This document shows, in pieces, positions 52,976 through 62,735 of a stretch of DNA of 64,000 nt. The notes under the pieces are model-generated. The model saw nothing but the letters and a program-made list of their open reading frames with translations, searched no databases and was not told where the DNA came from. Location: positions 1-64,000 of the forward strand of contig JYOB01000009.1 of assembly GCA_000955795.1 (NCBI GenBank), given 5' to 3'. How positions within the stretch are numbered: the first letter of the stretch is position 1; the number at the start of each line of letters is the position of its first letter. Source of the DNA: Burkholderiaceae bacterium 26 (GTDB taxonomy: Bacteria > Pseudomonadota > Gammaproteobacteria > Burkholderiales > Burkholderiaceae). Both the position numbers and the translations under genes were made by a program.

Positions 52976-54793
52976 ATGCGGGCAAAGAATTCGATGCCGA
53001 GAATGCCAGCATCGCCTCTTGGCGCCGCTGTGTTGGCGGATCGTTATCTCGCTCCAGGCGAGACAACATGCGAGGACATCTTCAAGCGCGTCGCGCGTGC
53101 CCTTGCCGCCGCGGAAGCTCCCGAGCTTCGCACGCGTTTTACTCGCTTGTTCTACTCCAACTTGCTGCAAGGTGCCATTGGCGCGGGGCGGATCATGGCG
53201 AACGCGGGAGGTGTGAAGTCGGGGACGATGGTGAATTGTTTCGTTCATCCTATCGCCATCAGCGGACAGCCCGTTGCAGACGCATCTGATATTGAACAGG
53301 CTTTGCAGAAGGCGCGCGTCACGCTGCAGATGGGTGGCGGGGTGGGCTACGATTTCTCGGTCATCGCCCCTGTCGATTCCGAGCAGGCAACATCAAACGG
53401 CGGGATGGGGAGCGTCTGTGCGGTCATCGATGCCTTCGATCGAACGTGCATGGCGCTGGCGCAAGGCGACACACGAGGAGGGGCGCAGATGGCCGTGCTG
53501 CGCTGTGACCATCCCGACCTCGCAGCTTTCGTCGCCGCCAAGCGCGGACGAAAGCGCTGGTCAACGTTCAACATATCGGTGGCTGTTACCGATGCTTTCA
53601 TGCAAGCCGTTGCCGATGATGGATTGTGGCGGCTGCAACATCGCGCTGCGCCTAACGCTCGGCGGTTGGAAGAGGGCGCCCACCTGCTGCCCGACGGAAG
53701 CTGGTGCTACGCAGTCATACCCGCACGGCAACTCTGGGGCATGCTTGCGGAAGCGGCGCGCCATAGCGCAGAACCGGGCCTACTGTTCATCGACACCATC
53801 AACGCAGCCAACGACCTTGCCGGGATTGAAACCATCGCTGCGACCAACCCGTGTGGCGAGCAACCGTTGCCGCCATGGGGCGGCTGTGTGCTTGGCCCCG
53901 TCGATCTGTCAAGGTGGGTGCGATGCCCCTTTGGCGCGGGCGGGCAACCCATGTTTGACTTCATCGGATTGGGCCGGGTAGTGCGCATTCAAGTCAGAAT
54001 GCTCGACAACGCGATCGATGTCACCCGCTGGCCGTTGGCCGAGCATAGGCGGGAGGCCCATGCCAAGCGCAGGATCGGTGTAGGCGTGACCGGACTTGCC
54101 GATGCGCTGACAATGATGCGCCTGCCCTACGACGCTCCAGAGGCACGAAATATGGCATCGCAGATCGCGCGTTGTCTGCGCGACAACGCGTACGCAGCCT
54201 CTGCCGAACTTGCGCGCGAGCGCGGGCCGTATCCGCTGTTTCAGGCGGCGCGTAGCCTGGCACCCGGGCACTTCAGCGCTTCGCTACCACGGGCTGTGCG
54301 AGAAGCCATTGCAAAGCATGGTCTGCGCAATAGCCACCTGTTGTCTCTCGCACCCACCGGGAGCGTCAGTCTTGCGTTCGGAGACAACTGCTCCAGTGGC
54401 ATCGAGCCAGCGTTCGACTGGGTGTATCAGCGTCGAGTGCGCATTCAGCATCGCGCACCACTGCTTTACGGTGTAGAGAACCGCGCCTATCGGAGTTTCC
54501 GTGCGCAGTATGGACAGCGTGCCATGTTGCCTAGCTACTTCGTCACGGCGAGGCAAGTCGATGGCTTTGACCATCTGCGCATGGTGGCGACGCTGCAGCC
54601 GTTCGTTGATGCATCGATCTCCAAGACGGTCCTTGTCCCCAGTGACACATCCTGCGGCTATGTTGAATCGCTGCTCTTTCATGCGTGGCAGCTGCGGCTC
54701 AAGGGCATCACGATCTTCAGGCCGGGCGCAGGATCGGACGATGTGCTGTCCGCGTTGCCCATCGTTGATGGCCGACCCGCATGCTTCTGCTGA
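52976..54793 (+). CDS. nrdJ: Adenosylcobalamin-dependent (class II) ribonucleotide reductase
   Basis: The 605-residue enzyme reduces ribonucleotides with B12 and does not need oxygen. The catalytic set is visible as NPCGEQPLPPWGGC (Asn-Cys-Glu), with VLGPVDLSRW after it, RIGVGVTGLADAL, APTGSVSLAFGDNCSSGIEP and the C-terminal PSDTSCGYVESLLFHAW. It lacks an ATP-cone and the long C-terminal zinc domain of larger class II enzymes; a CFC at the very end may serve thiol exchange. GGAG lies 7 bases before ATG 52976; ATG 52994 is an alternative. The reading frame continues open upstream to 52835 without similarity. Confidence 0.9.
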   Translation: MRAKNSMPRMPASPLGAAVLADRYLAPGETTCEDIFKRVARALAAAEAPELRTRFTRLFYSNLLQGAIGAGRIMANAGGVKSGTMVNCFVHPIAISGQPVADASDIEQALQKARVTLQMGGGVGYDFSVIAPVDSEQATSNGGMGSVCAVIDAFDRTCMALAQGDTRGGAQMAVLRCDHPDLAAFVAAKRGRKRWSTFNISVAVTDAFMQAVADDGLWRLQHRAAPNARRLEEGAHLLPDGSWCYAVIPARQLWGMLAEAARHSAEPGLLFIDTINAANDLAGIETIAATNPCGEQPLPPWGGCVLGPVDLSRWVRCPFGAGGQPMFDFIGLGRVVRIQVRMLDNAIDVTRWPLAEHRREAHAKRRIGVGVTGLADALTMMRLPYDAPEARNMASQIARCLRDNAYAASAELARERGPYPLFQAARSLAPGHFSASLPRAVREAIAKHGLRNSHLLSLAPTGSVSLAFGDNCSSGIEPAFDWVYQRRVRIQHRAPLLYGVENRAYRSFRAQYGQRAMLPSYFVTARQVDGFDHLRMVATLQPFVDASISKTVLVPSDTSCGYVESLLFHAWQLRLKGITIFRPGAGSDDVLSALPIVDGRPACFC

Positions 54794-55000
54794 GCATGTC
54801 GATTCCGGGTCAAGCTAGGTTCGAGTCATCCTAACCATGCAGAGCGCGCGTACATCCGCTCCGAACTGCCGCGCGACCCGGCGAACAGCGCAAACGGCTT
54901 GAGTGCGGACGGCTGGTGGCTGCTCAGGCTGGGTGCACGTTCGAGAAGTCAGGCGGAGCAGGCCCGTGGCGACGATGGCTACCGGCAAAAAAAACGGGGG

Positions 55001-55261
55001 CTACCGGGGTTGAGTGGCAGCGCTCGCCTTGACGATATAGGCGACGACATCATCCAGCGTCACCAGGCGTGCATAGTCGGATTCGGGAATCTCGACTTTC
55101 AGCTTGTCATGCAAGCCCAACAGGAAGTTGAGCCAATCCATTGAATCCAGGTCTACCTGTCTGCGCAAGGGCTGGTCGGAACGTAGCGTAGCGGCATCGA
55201 TCTCGGGGGCGATTGCTCGCAGCGCCGAGATCACGATCGCACGGATGTCACCTTCGTTCAT
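55001..55261 (-). CDS. Acyl carrier protein
   Basis: The 86-residue four-helix carrier protein has the phosphopantetheine site at Ser40 in VDLDSMDWLNF. Helix residues around it are more hydrophobic than in fatty-acid AcpP (DSLD-V usually), so a dedicated function is likely. Its start overlaps the E2 stop (ATGA), placing it in the dehydrogenase operon. The 207 bases between it and nrdJ show no gene. Confidence 0.85.
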   Translation of the reverse strand: MNEGDIRAIVISALRAIAPEIDAATLRSDQPLRRQVDLDSMDWLNFLLGLHDKLKVEIPESDYARLVTLDDVVAYIVKASAATQPR

Positions 55262-56385
55262 TGGTCCAGCGCCTCCGGGTGCTGCAGCAGTTCGCGTAGT
55301 TCCATGAGGAAGAGGGCGCCTCGGTGGCCATCAGAGACCCGATGATCCGCCGAGAGGCTTGCAGTAACGGCTGGCATGATCTTCAGCACGCCGTTCTCAG
55401 CCCATGGTTGCTCTGCGATGCGGCCGAAGCCGACCAACGCAACCTGTGGCGGATAGATGATGCCGAACACCTGTGCAACCCCCTGATCGCCGAGATTGGT
55501 CACGGTGATGGTGGGCGAGGATATCTCGGAACTTCTCAATGATCCGGCTCGGCAGCGCTTGACCAGATCCGTGAGTTCCTGCATCAACCGGGTGAGAGGT
55601 TTGGCATGCGCGTCCAATAACGCCGGGGCGATCAGTCCACCTTGCCTCAATGAGATTGCTACACCGATGTGTGCGGCCGTCGACGCTTCAAAGTTGCCGC
55701 CGCGAAAGACTCCGTTGAACTCCGGAAATAGCTTGAGCGAAAGCGCGACGGCCTTGATGAGAGCAACCGCAGGCAACAAACGTTCAGCCAATGGGCGCTT
55801 GGCATTCTCCACTGCAAGCCAATTCAGCATGGTTGCCATTGGGATCGTTTCTGCCACGTAGTAATGCGGTATTTCCTGCTTGGAGCGCGTCATGGCGCTG
55901 GCAATGGTCTTGCGGATGTCGGGTGATTTTCCGCCCGGCACTGCGGCGTTTGCCTGAGCAGCGTGCTCAATGTCGGCCAATGTGACGGCCCCGCCGTGAC
56001 CCGTACCGACGATGGTGCTGCTATCGATACTGCGCTCGCGCGCGGCCCGACGTGCTGCGGGCGAGACCATGTGGCGGTGCTCTGGCCGAGGCGCGGAGGC
56101 CACAGCGTGCGTGATCCCATGCAAATGCGTGACGGTGCCTGGCGCTTCCCCCGGCTCCAGGAGTGTCGCCATCAGCGTTCCAACCGGAATCTTCATGCCT
56201 GGCTCGACCAGGAGCTCCGCGACGGTGCCGTCGTGCCAACTCTCGACGTCTATCGCGGCCTTGCTGGTATCCACCACGGCAATGATCTGACCCTTCTTGA
56301 CGACGTCACCGGGCTTGACCAGCCATTCCAGCAACGTCCCTTCGTCCATGTCAGCGCCCAGGGAGGGCAGCGTGAACTCGATCAT
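55258..56385 (-). CDS. 2-oxoacid dehydrogenase E2 acyltransferase
   Basis: The 375-residue E2 has a lipoyl domain (1-78, lipoyl-lysine Lys42 in VVDTSKAAIDVE), a peripheral-subunit-binding region (about 112-150, SPAARRAARE) and a catalytic domain (170-375) with DHRVSDG near the end, giving the active-site His and Asp. It transfers an acyl group from lipoate to CoA. Start 56385 lies 37 bases after the E1-beta stop. No E3 gene follows; the next gene is an acyl carrier protein. Confidence 0.9.
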   Translation of the reverse strand: MIEFTLPSLGADMDEGTLLEWLVKPGDVVKKGQIIAVVDTSKAAIDVESWHDGTVAELLVEPGMKIPVGTLMATLLEPGEAPGTVTHLHGITHAVASAPRPEHRHMVSPAARRAARERSIDSSTIVGTGHGGAVTLADIEHAAQANAAVPGGKSPDIRKTIASAMTRSKQEIPHYYVAETIPMATMLNWLAVENAKRPLAERLLPAVALIKAVALSLKLFPEFNGVFRGGNFEASTAAHIGVAISLRQGGLIAPALLDAHAKPLTRLMQELTDLVKRCRAGSLRSSEISSPTITVTNLGDQGVAQVFGIIYPPQVALVGFGRIAEQPWAENGVLKIMPAVTASLSADHRVSDGHRGALFLMELRELLQHPEALDQ

Positions 56386-56422
56386 GTAGCCTCCGCACGG
56401 GTTGCTGCGCAAGGGCGTGCGC

Positions 56423-57397
56423 TCATGACACCATCTGCTTGACCGTATCGACGATGCGGCTGGCCTGCGGCAGTGCGGCATCTTCCATATGCTTTGCGTA
56501 AGGAATCGGCACCTCGGCAGTGCAGACCCGGGCAACGGGAGCGTCTAGTTCATAGAACACCTGCTCGACAATGCGCGCCATGATCTCGGCGGCCAAGCCG
56601 ACGCTGCACCAGCCTTCATCAACGATCACTGCCCGGCGGCACTTTGCAACCGACGCCATGATGGCGGCATCGTCGAGCGGTCGAAGCGAACGCAAGTCCA
56701 CGACCTCCGCTGCAATTCCGTCTGCAAGGAGCATTTCTGCTGCCTGCAGTGCTTTGGGCAGCGACCCGCCGTAGGTGATGATCGATACATCCTTGCCTTC
56801 GATCCGGATGCGCGCAGAGTGGATGTCGGCGATGCCGGCGTCGGGCAACTCGCCCTCCATGTTGTAAAGCCCGGCATGTTCGAAGATCAAAACCGGATCG
56901 GGATCGGCCAACGCGGGCGCAAGCATGCCGCGTGCATCTTCAATGGTGGCGGGGGCCACCACCTTGATGCCTGGAATGCCGGCGTACCAGCCCTCGAAAC
57001 TGTGCGAATGCTGCGCGGCAACCTGCCGGCCGGCACCGGTTGCCATACGGATCACCAGTGGCACAGAAAACTGCCCGCCCGACATGTGTCGGTACAGGGC
57101 TGCCGTGTTCACGATCTGATCGAGTGCCAGCAGGCTGAAATTGACGGTCATCACTTCGACGATCGGGCGCATGCCGCCCAACGCCGCACCAATGCCAGCG
57201 CCAGTGAACCCAAGTTCCGAGAGTGGTGTATCGCGTATGCGCTCCGGGCCGAACTCGGCTAACAGCCCTTTTGAAACCGCATAAGACCCTCCATACCGGC
57301 CGACATCCTCGCCCATGAGGAAGACACGCGGATCGCTCAAGAGTGCTTCACGCAGGGCTTCGCGCAACGCGTCACGGTAGGTGAGGCGGCGGCTCAT
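56423..57397 (-). CDS. 2-oxoacid dehydrogenase E1 beta subunit
   Basis: The 324-residue beta chain of the thiamine-diphosphate E1 has the segments [20 protein letters not shown] (26-45), [20 protein letters not shown] and [12 protein letters not shown]. Alpha-keto acid decarboxylation (pyruvate or acetoin) occurs with the alpha chain upstream, with which it overlaps by 4 bases. Acetoin-dehydrogenase or pyruvate-dehydrogenase specificity cannot be told apart here. Confidence 0.92.
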   Translation of the reverse strand: MSRRLTYRDALREALREALLSDPRVFLMGEDVGRYGGSYAVSKGLLAEFGPERIRDTPLSELGFTGAGIGAALGGMRPIVEVMTVNFSLLALDQIVNTAALYRHMSGGQFSVPLVIRMATGAGRQVAAQHSHSFEGWYAGIPGIKVVAPATIEDARGMLAPALADPDPVLIFEHAGLYNMEGELPDAGIADIHSARIRIEGKDVSIITYGGSLPKALQAAEMLLADGIAAEVVDLRSLRPLDDAAIMASVAKCRRAVIVDEGWCSVGLAAEIMARIVEQVFYELDAPVARVCTAEVPIPYAKHMEDAALPQASRIVDTVKQMVS

Positions 57398-58416
57398 GGC
57401 GCGGCTCCGGTGGGCGTGTAGACGTCTTTCAGCAGGTCATCCACGGGTTCCCAGGTGCCGGCGTCTGCGAAAGCCTCTGCCTCGGCTATTTCCGCATTCA
57501 CTGCAGCATCAAGAGCGAGGAACGCATCCTCCGTCAATTTGCCCTCGGCCTTGAGGCGTGCCGTGAACGTATGGATTGGCCCGATTGCCTTCCAGGCCTG
57601 CAACTCTGTGGCTTGCCGGTAGAGATCGGGGTCGTACATCGAATGGGCGCGAAAGCGGTAGGTCTTCAACTCCAGGAACCCCGGGCCATCGCCGCTTCTG
57701 ATGCGGGCAACGGCATCCTTTGCTGCTTCATGCACGGCAACGATATCCATGCCATCGGCCGATTGCGCTGCCATGGCGTAGGAGGCAGCCTTGGCGCACA
57801 GATCGGTCTGGGCTTGATGGCGCTCCAGAGCGGTGCCCATGGCATAGAGGTTGTTTTCGCAGCAGAAGAGCAGTGGCAATTTCCACAGCGCAGCCAGATT
57901 CATCGATTCATGGAAAGCACCTTCCGCCACCGCACCATCGCCAAAGAAGCAGGCGGTGATGCGATTGCTGTGCTGCATCTTCTCTGCCAATGCCAGGCCC
58001 ACAGCTAGCGGAAGGCCGCCACCGACAATGGCATTGCCGCCAAACAGCCGGTGTTTATGGTCGAACAGATGCATCGAACCACCACGGCCTCGCGCGCAAC
58101 CCTCTCGCTTGCCATACATCTCTGCCATCAACACACCCATGTCCATTCCGCGCACCAGCGCATGACCATGTTCGCGATAGGTTGCGACGATGTTGTCTTC
58201 AGCTGATAGCGCATGCAAGGCGCCCACCCCTGCGGCCTCCTCGCCGATGTACAGGTGCAGGAATCCGCGGATCTTGCCCGCACCGTAGAGCTCTGCGCAC
58301 TTCTCTTCAAACCGGCGAATGCGCAGCATGTCACGCAGCAGCGTCTTTGCGAATGTCGCGTCGTAGGGGACGGGGCCGGTCGGCGGTTGCGGAGCGGGGT
58401 GGTCGATGTCGGTCAT
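57394..58416 (-). CDS. 2-oxoacid dehydrogenase E1 alpha subunit
   Basis: The 340-residue alpha chain carries the thiamine-diphosphate motif [17 protein letters not shown] followed by FCCENN (about 160-190). The family segment [19 protein letters not shown] (residues 51-69) and the phosphorylation-loop region [14 protein letters not shown] are clear. It pairs with the beta chain and is coupled to the upstream acyl-CoA ligase gene by an ATGA overlap. Confidence 0.92.
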   Translation of the reverse strand: MTDIDHPAPQPPTGPVPYDATFAKTLLRDMLRIRRFEEKCAELYGAGKIRGFLHLYIGEEAAGVGALHALSAEDNIVATYREHGHALVRGMDMGVLMAEMYGKREGCARGRGGSMHLFDHKHRLFGGNAIVGGGLPLAVGLALAEKMQHSNRITACFFGDGAVAEGAFHESMNLAALWKLPLLFCCENNLYAMGTALERHQAQTDLCAKAASYAMAAQSADGMDIVAVHEAAKDAVARIRSGDGPGFLELKTYRFRAHSMYDPDLYRQATELQAWKAIGPIHTFTARLKAEGKLTEDAFLALDAAVNAEIAEAEAFADAGTWEPVDDLLKDVYTPTGAAP

Positions 58417-60179
58417 GTTCCGCCCTCCAGCGTCGACGTATCGCCTTCGGGCAGGCCCAACTCGCGCGCCTTGAGCAAGCGTCGCATGATCTTGCCGCTG
58501 CGCGTACGCGGCAGCAGCTCCAGAAAGGCGATTTCCTTGGGGGCGACTGCTGCGCCCAGGCGTGTCCTGGCATGACCGAGGAGTTCCAGGCGCAGCTTGT
58601 CGCTGGGCTCGAACCCGGGGTTGAGCGAGACAAAGGCTTTCACCATTTCGCCAACCACTGGGTCTGGCTTGCCTATCACGCCTGCTTCGGCCACCGCCGG
58701 GTGTTCCATCAACGCACTCTCGACTTCGAACGGGCCGATCAGATGCCCCGCAGACTTGATGACGTCGTCGGCGCGGCCAACGAACCAGTAGTACCCGTCT
58801 GCATCACGCCTGGCCAAGTCGCCCGTCAGGTACCACTCGCCGGAGAAGCTCTTGCGATAGCGCTCTTCGTTATTGAGGTAGCCCCGGAACATGGATGGCC
58901 ACCCTTGCTTGAGCGCGAGTTCCCCTTGCTTGTCGGGTGCATTGATGATGCTCACGCTGCCATCTTCGCCGCGCTGCACGATCGCCGCCTCGACGCCTGG
59001 CAGGGGGCGGCCCATTGAACCGGGCTTGATGTCGAAGGCAGGGGTGTTGGCGATCATGATGCCGCCGGTCTCTGTCTGCCACCAGTTGTCGTGAATCGGC
59101 AAGCCCAGGACTTCTTTGCTCCACCAAACGGCTTCCGGGTTCAATGGTTCTCCCACGCTGGCGATAAACCGAAGCCGTGGCAGCGCGTACCGTCTCGCCA
59201 CCTCGGGCCCGGCTTTCATCAACATGCGGATTGCGGTTGGCGCCGTGTACCAGACGCTGACACCCTCGTCACGCAGGACGCCATACCAGCGTTCGGCGTC
59301 GAATTCTTCCCGATCGACGATGGAGGTCACCCCGTGCAGCAGCGGAGCAATGGTGCCGTATGACGTACCTGTCACCCAGCCAGGATCGGCGGTGCACCAG
59401 TAGATGTCGCTAGCGTGCAGGTCCAGCGCGTACTTGCCGGTTGCCCAATGTGTCGCGACTGCGCCATGCACGTGGACTGCGCCTTTGGGCGTGCCCGTCG
59501 TGCCACTGGTGAAGTGCAGCAGCGCCATGTCTTCCGCGGTGGTTGGCGTGAGATCGCACGCATCTGGCGCATTGCGCAGCAGCGAAACCAAGTCGAGTGT
59601 TCCTGGCTCGGACGTCTGCCCGCCGTCTTCGGCCACCAGCAGTACGTGTTTCAGGCTGGGCATACGGTCGCGCCATTTGGCGACCTTGCGAGCGTAGAGG
59701 GCGTCGGTTGTGAGCAAGACCGTGCCGGCACCCAGGTTGATGCGCGTAGCGATTGGCTCCGGACCGAATGCCGAAAAAAGAGGGGAGACTACGGTGCCGT
59801 TCTTCAGGGCGCCGAGCAGACCGACATAAAGTTCCGGAATGCGTCCGGCCAGGATGAAGAGTCGCTCGCCCTTGCCGATGCCGAGTGCGCGCAGCACATT
59901 GCAAAAGCGATTGGTTTGCGCGCACAGCTCTGTGTAAGTGACATCACGGCAAGGCATGCCGGCAGCAAGGAAGCGGAGGGCGATCCGCTCACCTTCACCA
60001 CGGTTTGCATGCCTGTCCACCGCGTGCCATGCAATGTTGACGATCCCTGGAGGCAGGCCCGTCAACTCATGGCTGACCGCATCCCAGGAAAAGCGGTGGC
60101 ACTCGGCTTCATAGTCCGCAAGGTTCGGTCTGACCCGCAAGTCGCTGGCGGTCTTGTGGATGATCTGCGATGTGTCCAT
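58413..60179 (-). CDS. acsA: Acetyl-CoA synthetase-like acyl-CoA ligase
   Basis: The 588-residue AMP-forming ligase activates acetate or a short acyl acid to the CoA ester. The P-loop [17 protein letters not shown] (about 253-269), the A5 motif [19 protein letters not shown] and the C-terminal acetylatable lysine in [13 protein letters not shown] are present. Its length is near Bacillus AcsA (572). Start 60179 is selected by similarity; the preceding frame extends to 60497 without conserved content. It is first in a five-gene operon with E1, E2 and acyl carrier protein. Confidence 0.88.
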   Translation of the reverse strand: MDTSQIIHKTASDLRVRPNLADYEAECHRFSWDAVSHELTGLPPGIVNIAWHAVDRHANRGEGERIALRFLAAGMPCRDVTYTELCAQTNRFCNVLRALGIGKGERLFILAGRIPELYVGLLGALKNGTVVSPLFSAFGPEPIATRINLGAGTVLLTTDALYARKVAKWRDRMPSLKHVLLVAEDGGQTSEPGTLDLVSLLRNAPDACDLTPTTAEDMALLHFTSGTTGTPKGAVHVHGAVATHWATGKYALDLHASDIYWCTADPGWVTGTSYGTIAPLLHGVTSIVDREEFDAERWYGVLRDEGVSVWYTAPTAIRMLMKAGPEVARRYALPRLRFIASVGEPLNPEAVWWSKEVLGLPIHDNWWQTETGGIMIANTPAFDIKPGSMGRPLPGVEAAIVQRGEDGSVSIINAPDKQGELALKQGWPSMFRGYLNNEERYRKSFSGEWYLTGDLARRDADGYYWFVGRADDVIKSAGHLIGPFEVESALMEHPAVAEAGVIGKPDPVVGEMVKAFVSLNPGFEPSDKLRLELLGHARTRLGAAVAPKEIAFLELLPRTRSGKIMRRLLKARELGLPEGDTSTLEGGT

Positions 60180-60489
60180 TGCGCCCCCCAGCTCAATATA
60201 GGCTTCCGGGTACACAACAGAAAGCAGGATGGGCCTGCCCATGCTTCTGCAATAGTGCGATGAAATGCACTTTGAGAACACGATGGACTCTGCATGGGAA
60301 GGGGCTGTAAGGCGCGATGTCGCCCGCCCTTGAGAAACGGGCTGGCTGCAATTGAAACAGGGGCCCACATTCCCAGATGTGCTCCCAAGAGGCAAGCCAG
60401 TGCGGACAGGTGTTCGCAGATCATCAGGCGGCCTGAAACCGGAGGCAGATGCCCTCCACGCCGCATCGCGGGAAGCGCCCGCACTCCAG
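60180..60489. other. Intergenic region between acsA operon and mini-sigma gene
   Basis: This 310-base divergent gap holds the acsA promoter. A palindrome ATGGGC-CT-GCCCAT (60229-60242) lies 50 bases before the acsA start. No FNR-type box and no gene were found in it. Confidence 0.35.
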
Positions 60490-60636
60490 ATGAACACGCA
60501 AAACCGCGCCTACGACGCGCAGAGCCATACCGAAACGATGAGCCGTCTGATGGCACTCGCCGCAGATCAAGGCTATCTGGTCCATTCGGATATTGCCGAT
60601 GCACTACCGGCTGGCACGCTGTCCATTGAAGGCTAG
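60490..60636 (+). CDS. Sigma-70 region 1.1-like peptide
   Basis: This 48-residue peptide matches region 1.1 of the housekeeping sigma factor ([20 protein letters not shown]). It ends at a TAG (60634-60636). The same reading frame resumes 18 bases later at 60655 with sigma regions 3.2-4, so both may once have been one 175-residue protein. As a separate peptide it could still inhibit or modulate sigma factor binding, but it may be a decayed gene. No strong ribosome site is visible. Confidence 0.5.
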   Translation: MNTQNRAYDAQSHTETMSRLMALAADQGYLVHSDIADALPAGTLSIEG

Positions 60637-60654
60637 CAGGACGACACGCTTCCT

Positions 60655-61017
60655 ATGCTCCTGGCTGTGCCGCGTGAACCACTCTCGCTTGACTCGCCTG
60701 TGGCCGAGGGCGACACGCAACTCGTGGAGTTGATCGAAGACCACGCTTCGCCGGATCCGTTTGGCGTTCTGGTAGATGCGCGCATGCGCGAGTTCGTTGA
60801 ATCTCTGCTCGGCTCGATGACGCCTATCGACGCCATGGTGCTGCGCCTGCGTTTCGGTATCGGGGGTGGCGGGCAGTACAGTCACGAGGAAGTCGCCCGG
60901 CAAACGGGAATGACCACCGCACAAGTGCGGCGTGCCGAGCGACAGGCCCTTCAGGCGCTGCGAAGCTCCGCACAGACCTCGGCGGCTGCCTGGACATTTT
61001 TGGTCGCGGAAGACTGA
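60655..61017 (+). CDS. Truncated sigma-70 (region 3.2-4) protein
   Basis: The 120-residue protein corresponds to the C-terminal part of RpoD: PREPLSLDSPVAEGDTQLVELIEDH (region 3.2), then region 4 with TPIDAMVLRLRFGIG, EEVARQTGMTTAQVRRAERQALQALR (HTH for the -35 element). The usual RERIRQIE of the recognition helix is altered to AQVRRAER. Regions 1.2, 2 and 3.0, needed for -10 recognition and core binding, are missing. It is in frame with the region 1.1 peptide upstream, separated by one amber codon. Confidence 0.65.
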   Translation: MLLAVPREPLSLDSPVAEGDTQLVELIEDHASPDPFGVLVDARMREFVESLLGSMTPIDAMVLRLRFGIGGGGQYSHEEVARQTGMTTAQVRRAERQALQALRSSAQTSAAAWTFLVAED

Positions 61018-61063
61018 ACCAGCGTAGCCGCAGCGCTATCACGGGTGGATATCAAGCGGTGGC

Positions 61064-61104
61064 TTGACCGGTATCAAGCCGTACGCTGACCGCCGGCGAA
61101 CAAT
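61064..61104 (+). promoter_or_regulatory. FNR/ANR-type promoter of the formate dehydrogenase
   Basis: TTGAC-CGGT-ATCAA (61064-61077) is one base from consensus FNR. A -10 candidate AACAAT (61099-61104) is centred 31 bases away, giving class II geometry; the start codon of the beta subunit follows at 61134. Confidence 0.65.
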
Positions 61105-61133
61105 GATTCTGTTCCTTCATTGCGGCCACGAAC

Positions 61134-62735
61134 ATGAAGCCAGTGTTGCGAGACGTGCTTCGCCGGCGGTTGTTGCAACATCGGCGCCAAGCAGACCCGA
61201 CACCCGCTAACGGCGACGGCTCTGTGTCTGCTGTCGTGGATGCTCAGGCGTCAGCCACGGAGCGCGAGTCCAGCGTGCTTCCTGGACTTCACATGAGGGA
61301 GCCTGCGCAACGGCATGCCGCCACGCAGGGCTTCTACCACCTCGAGCACAGCAGGATCAGCGAGTGCGCTTGTGCTGGCTTGGCTTGTTTCGCTGCTCGC
61401 GCTGATCAGCCAGACCGCTGGCAGATCGCGGCCACCCAGACGCCTGCCCTCTACTGCCTCGGCAAATGCTATGACGCACCGAGTGATGGTGCGCATGATG
61501 TTCGTCCACACGTCGGTCAGCATGCGAGCCGTCCTGTGCTGCTGGGCAACGTGCTGCGCGGCGGCGTGCGCGATCTGATGGCGTATCGCAGCGGTGGCGG
61601 CGGTGATGCGCTTGCCATGGCTCGGCAGATGGCGCCGCAAGCGTTGGTCAACCTGGTACAGGCGTCTAGATTGCGGGGGCGGGGTGGTGCCGCATTCCCC
61701 GCAGGCATCAAATGGCAAGCCGTTGCCAATGCTGAAGCCCGGATCAAGTATGTTGTGGTCAATGCTGACGAAGGGGATGCAGGAGCGTTCTCGGATCGCT
61801 TCCTGCTGGAGGACGATCCGTTTCGGCTTATTGAAGGCGCTGCGATTGCCGCGCATGCTGTTGGCGCACAGCGCGGCTACCTCTATATCCGGAAAGAGTA
61901 TCCGGCAGCGGTGCAAGTGGTCTCGCAGGCTTTGGAACAGGCTCGGTCGGCTGGCTGGCTTCTTCCGACATTCCAACTTGAATTGGTCGTAGGGCAAGGC
62001 GCCTACATCTGCGGAGAAGAGACATCGCTATTGAATGCGCTGGAAGGGCGCCGCCCGGAAGTCCGGCCGCGGCCGCCGCAGATCAGCGCACGCGGTCTAT
62101 TCGGTGCCCCCACGCTCGTGCATAACGTCGAGACCCTGTGCGCAATCCCATGGATCGTGACCCGCGGCGCCGCCGCTTATGCTGCACTTGGTTTCTCGCA
62201 GAGCCGGGGCACCAAACTGCTGTCGCTGAACTCCTTGTTTCGCCGGCCCGGGCTTTACGAAGTGGATTTCGGCATCCGTCTGGCGGATGTCGTCGATCAA
62301 CTCGGTCAAGGGTTGCGCCGCGGCAGGCTGAGGGGGTTGATGGTCGGAGGGCCGCTGGCTGGCATCGTGCCACCAGCGCTGCTCGACACACGGCTTGGCT
62401 ACGAAGAAATGCAGGCCATCGATTGCGCCGTCGGGCATGGCGGCATGATTGCGTTTTCGGACGACACCTCCATTGCAAGCATCGTTGTGCAGGTCTTGCG
62501 CTTTGGTAGTCGCGAGTCATGTGGGAAATGCACACCCTGTCATCTGGGCACGCCCATTCTGGCAGCCATGGCGCAGGCAACGGCAAACGGCATGCCGATC
62601 GACGGCAACCGCTTCCGACGCCTGACCGAGGTTTTGGCGGAAACGAGCCTCTGCGGGCACGGACGGGGATTGGCTGAGTTTGTCCAGTCCGTGCGGCGTC
62701 ACTATCCGTCGGAGTTCCAATCATGGTTCGATTGA
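61134..62735 (+). CDS. NAD-linked formate dehydrogenase beta subunit (NuoE-NuoF-like fusion)
   Basis: The 533-residue flavin/iron-sulfur subunit hands electrons from formate to NAD. Residues 70-125 carry a NuoE-like thioredoxin-fold [2Fe-2S] pattern (Cys80-x4-Cys85 and Cys108-x3-Cys112). The rest is NuoF-like: NAD site GRGGAAFPAGIKW (182-194), FMN site NADEGDAGAFSDR (210-222) and a [4Fe-4S] motif SCGKCTPCHLGT with a later Cys. The first 65 residues lack similarity, so the start may be later. It overlaps the alpha subunit gene by 13 bases. Confidence 0.9.
   Translation: MKPVLRDVLRRRLLQHRRQADPTPANGDGSVSAVVDAQASATERESSVLPGLHMREPAQRHAATQGFYHLEHSRISECACAGLACFAARADQPDRWQIAATQTPALYCLGKCYDAPSDGAHDVRPHVGQHASRPVLLGNVLRGGVRDLMAYRSGGGGDALAMARQMAPQALVNLVQASRLRGRGGAAFPAGIKWQAVANAEARIKYVVVNADEGDAGAFSDRFLLEDDPFRLIEGAAIAAHAVGAQRGYLYIRKEYPAAVQVVSQALEQARSAGWLLPTFQLELVVGQGAYICGEETSLLNALEGRRPEVRPRPPQISARGLFGAPTLVHNVETLCAIPWIVTRGAAAYAALGFSQSRGTKLLSLNSLFRRPGLYEVDFGIRLADVVDQLGQGLRRGRLRGLMVGGPLAGIVPPALLDTRLGYEEMQAIDCAVGHGGMIAFSDDTSIASIVVQVLRFGSRESCGKCTPCHLGTPILAAMAQATANGMPIDGNRFRRLTEVLAETSLCGHGRGLAEFVQSVRRHYPSEFQSWFD

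Noticed and set aside
60352-60489. Upstream extension of the sigma region 1.1 frame
   Set aside because: The first 46 codons do not resemble sigma factors and lie in the acsA promoter gap.
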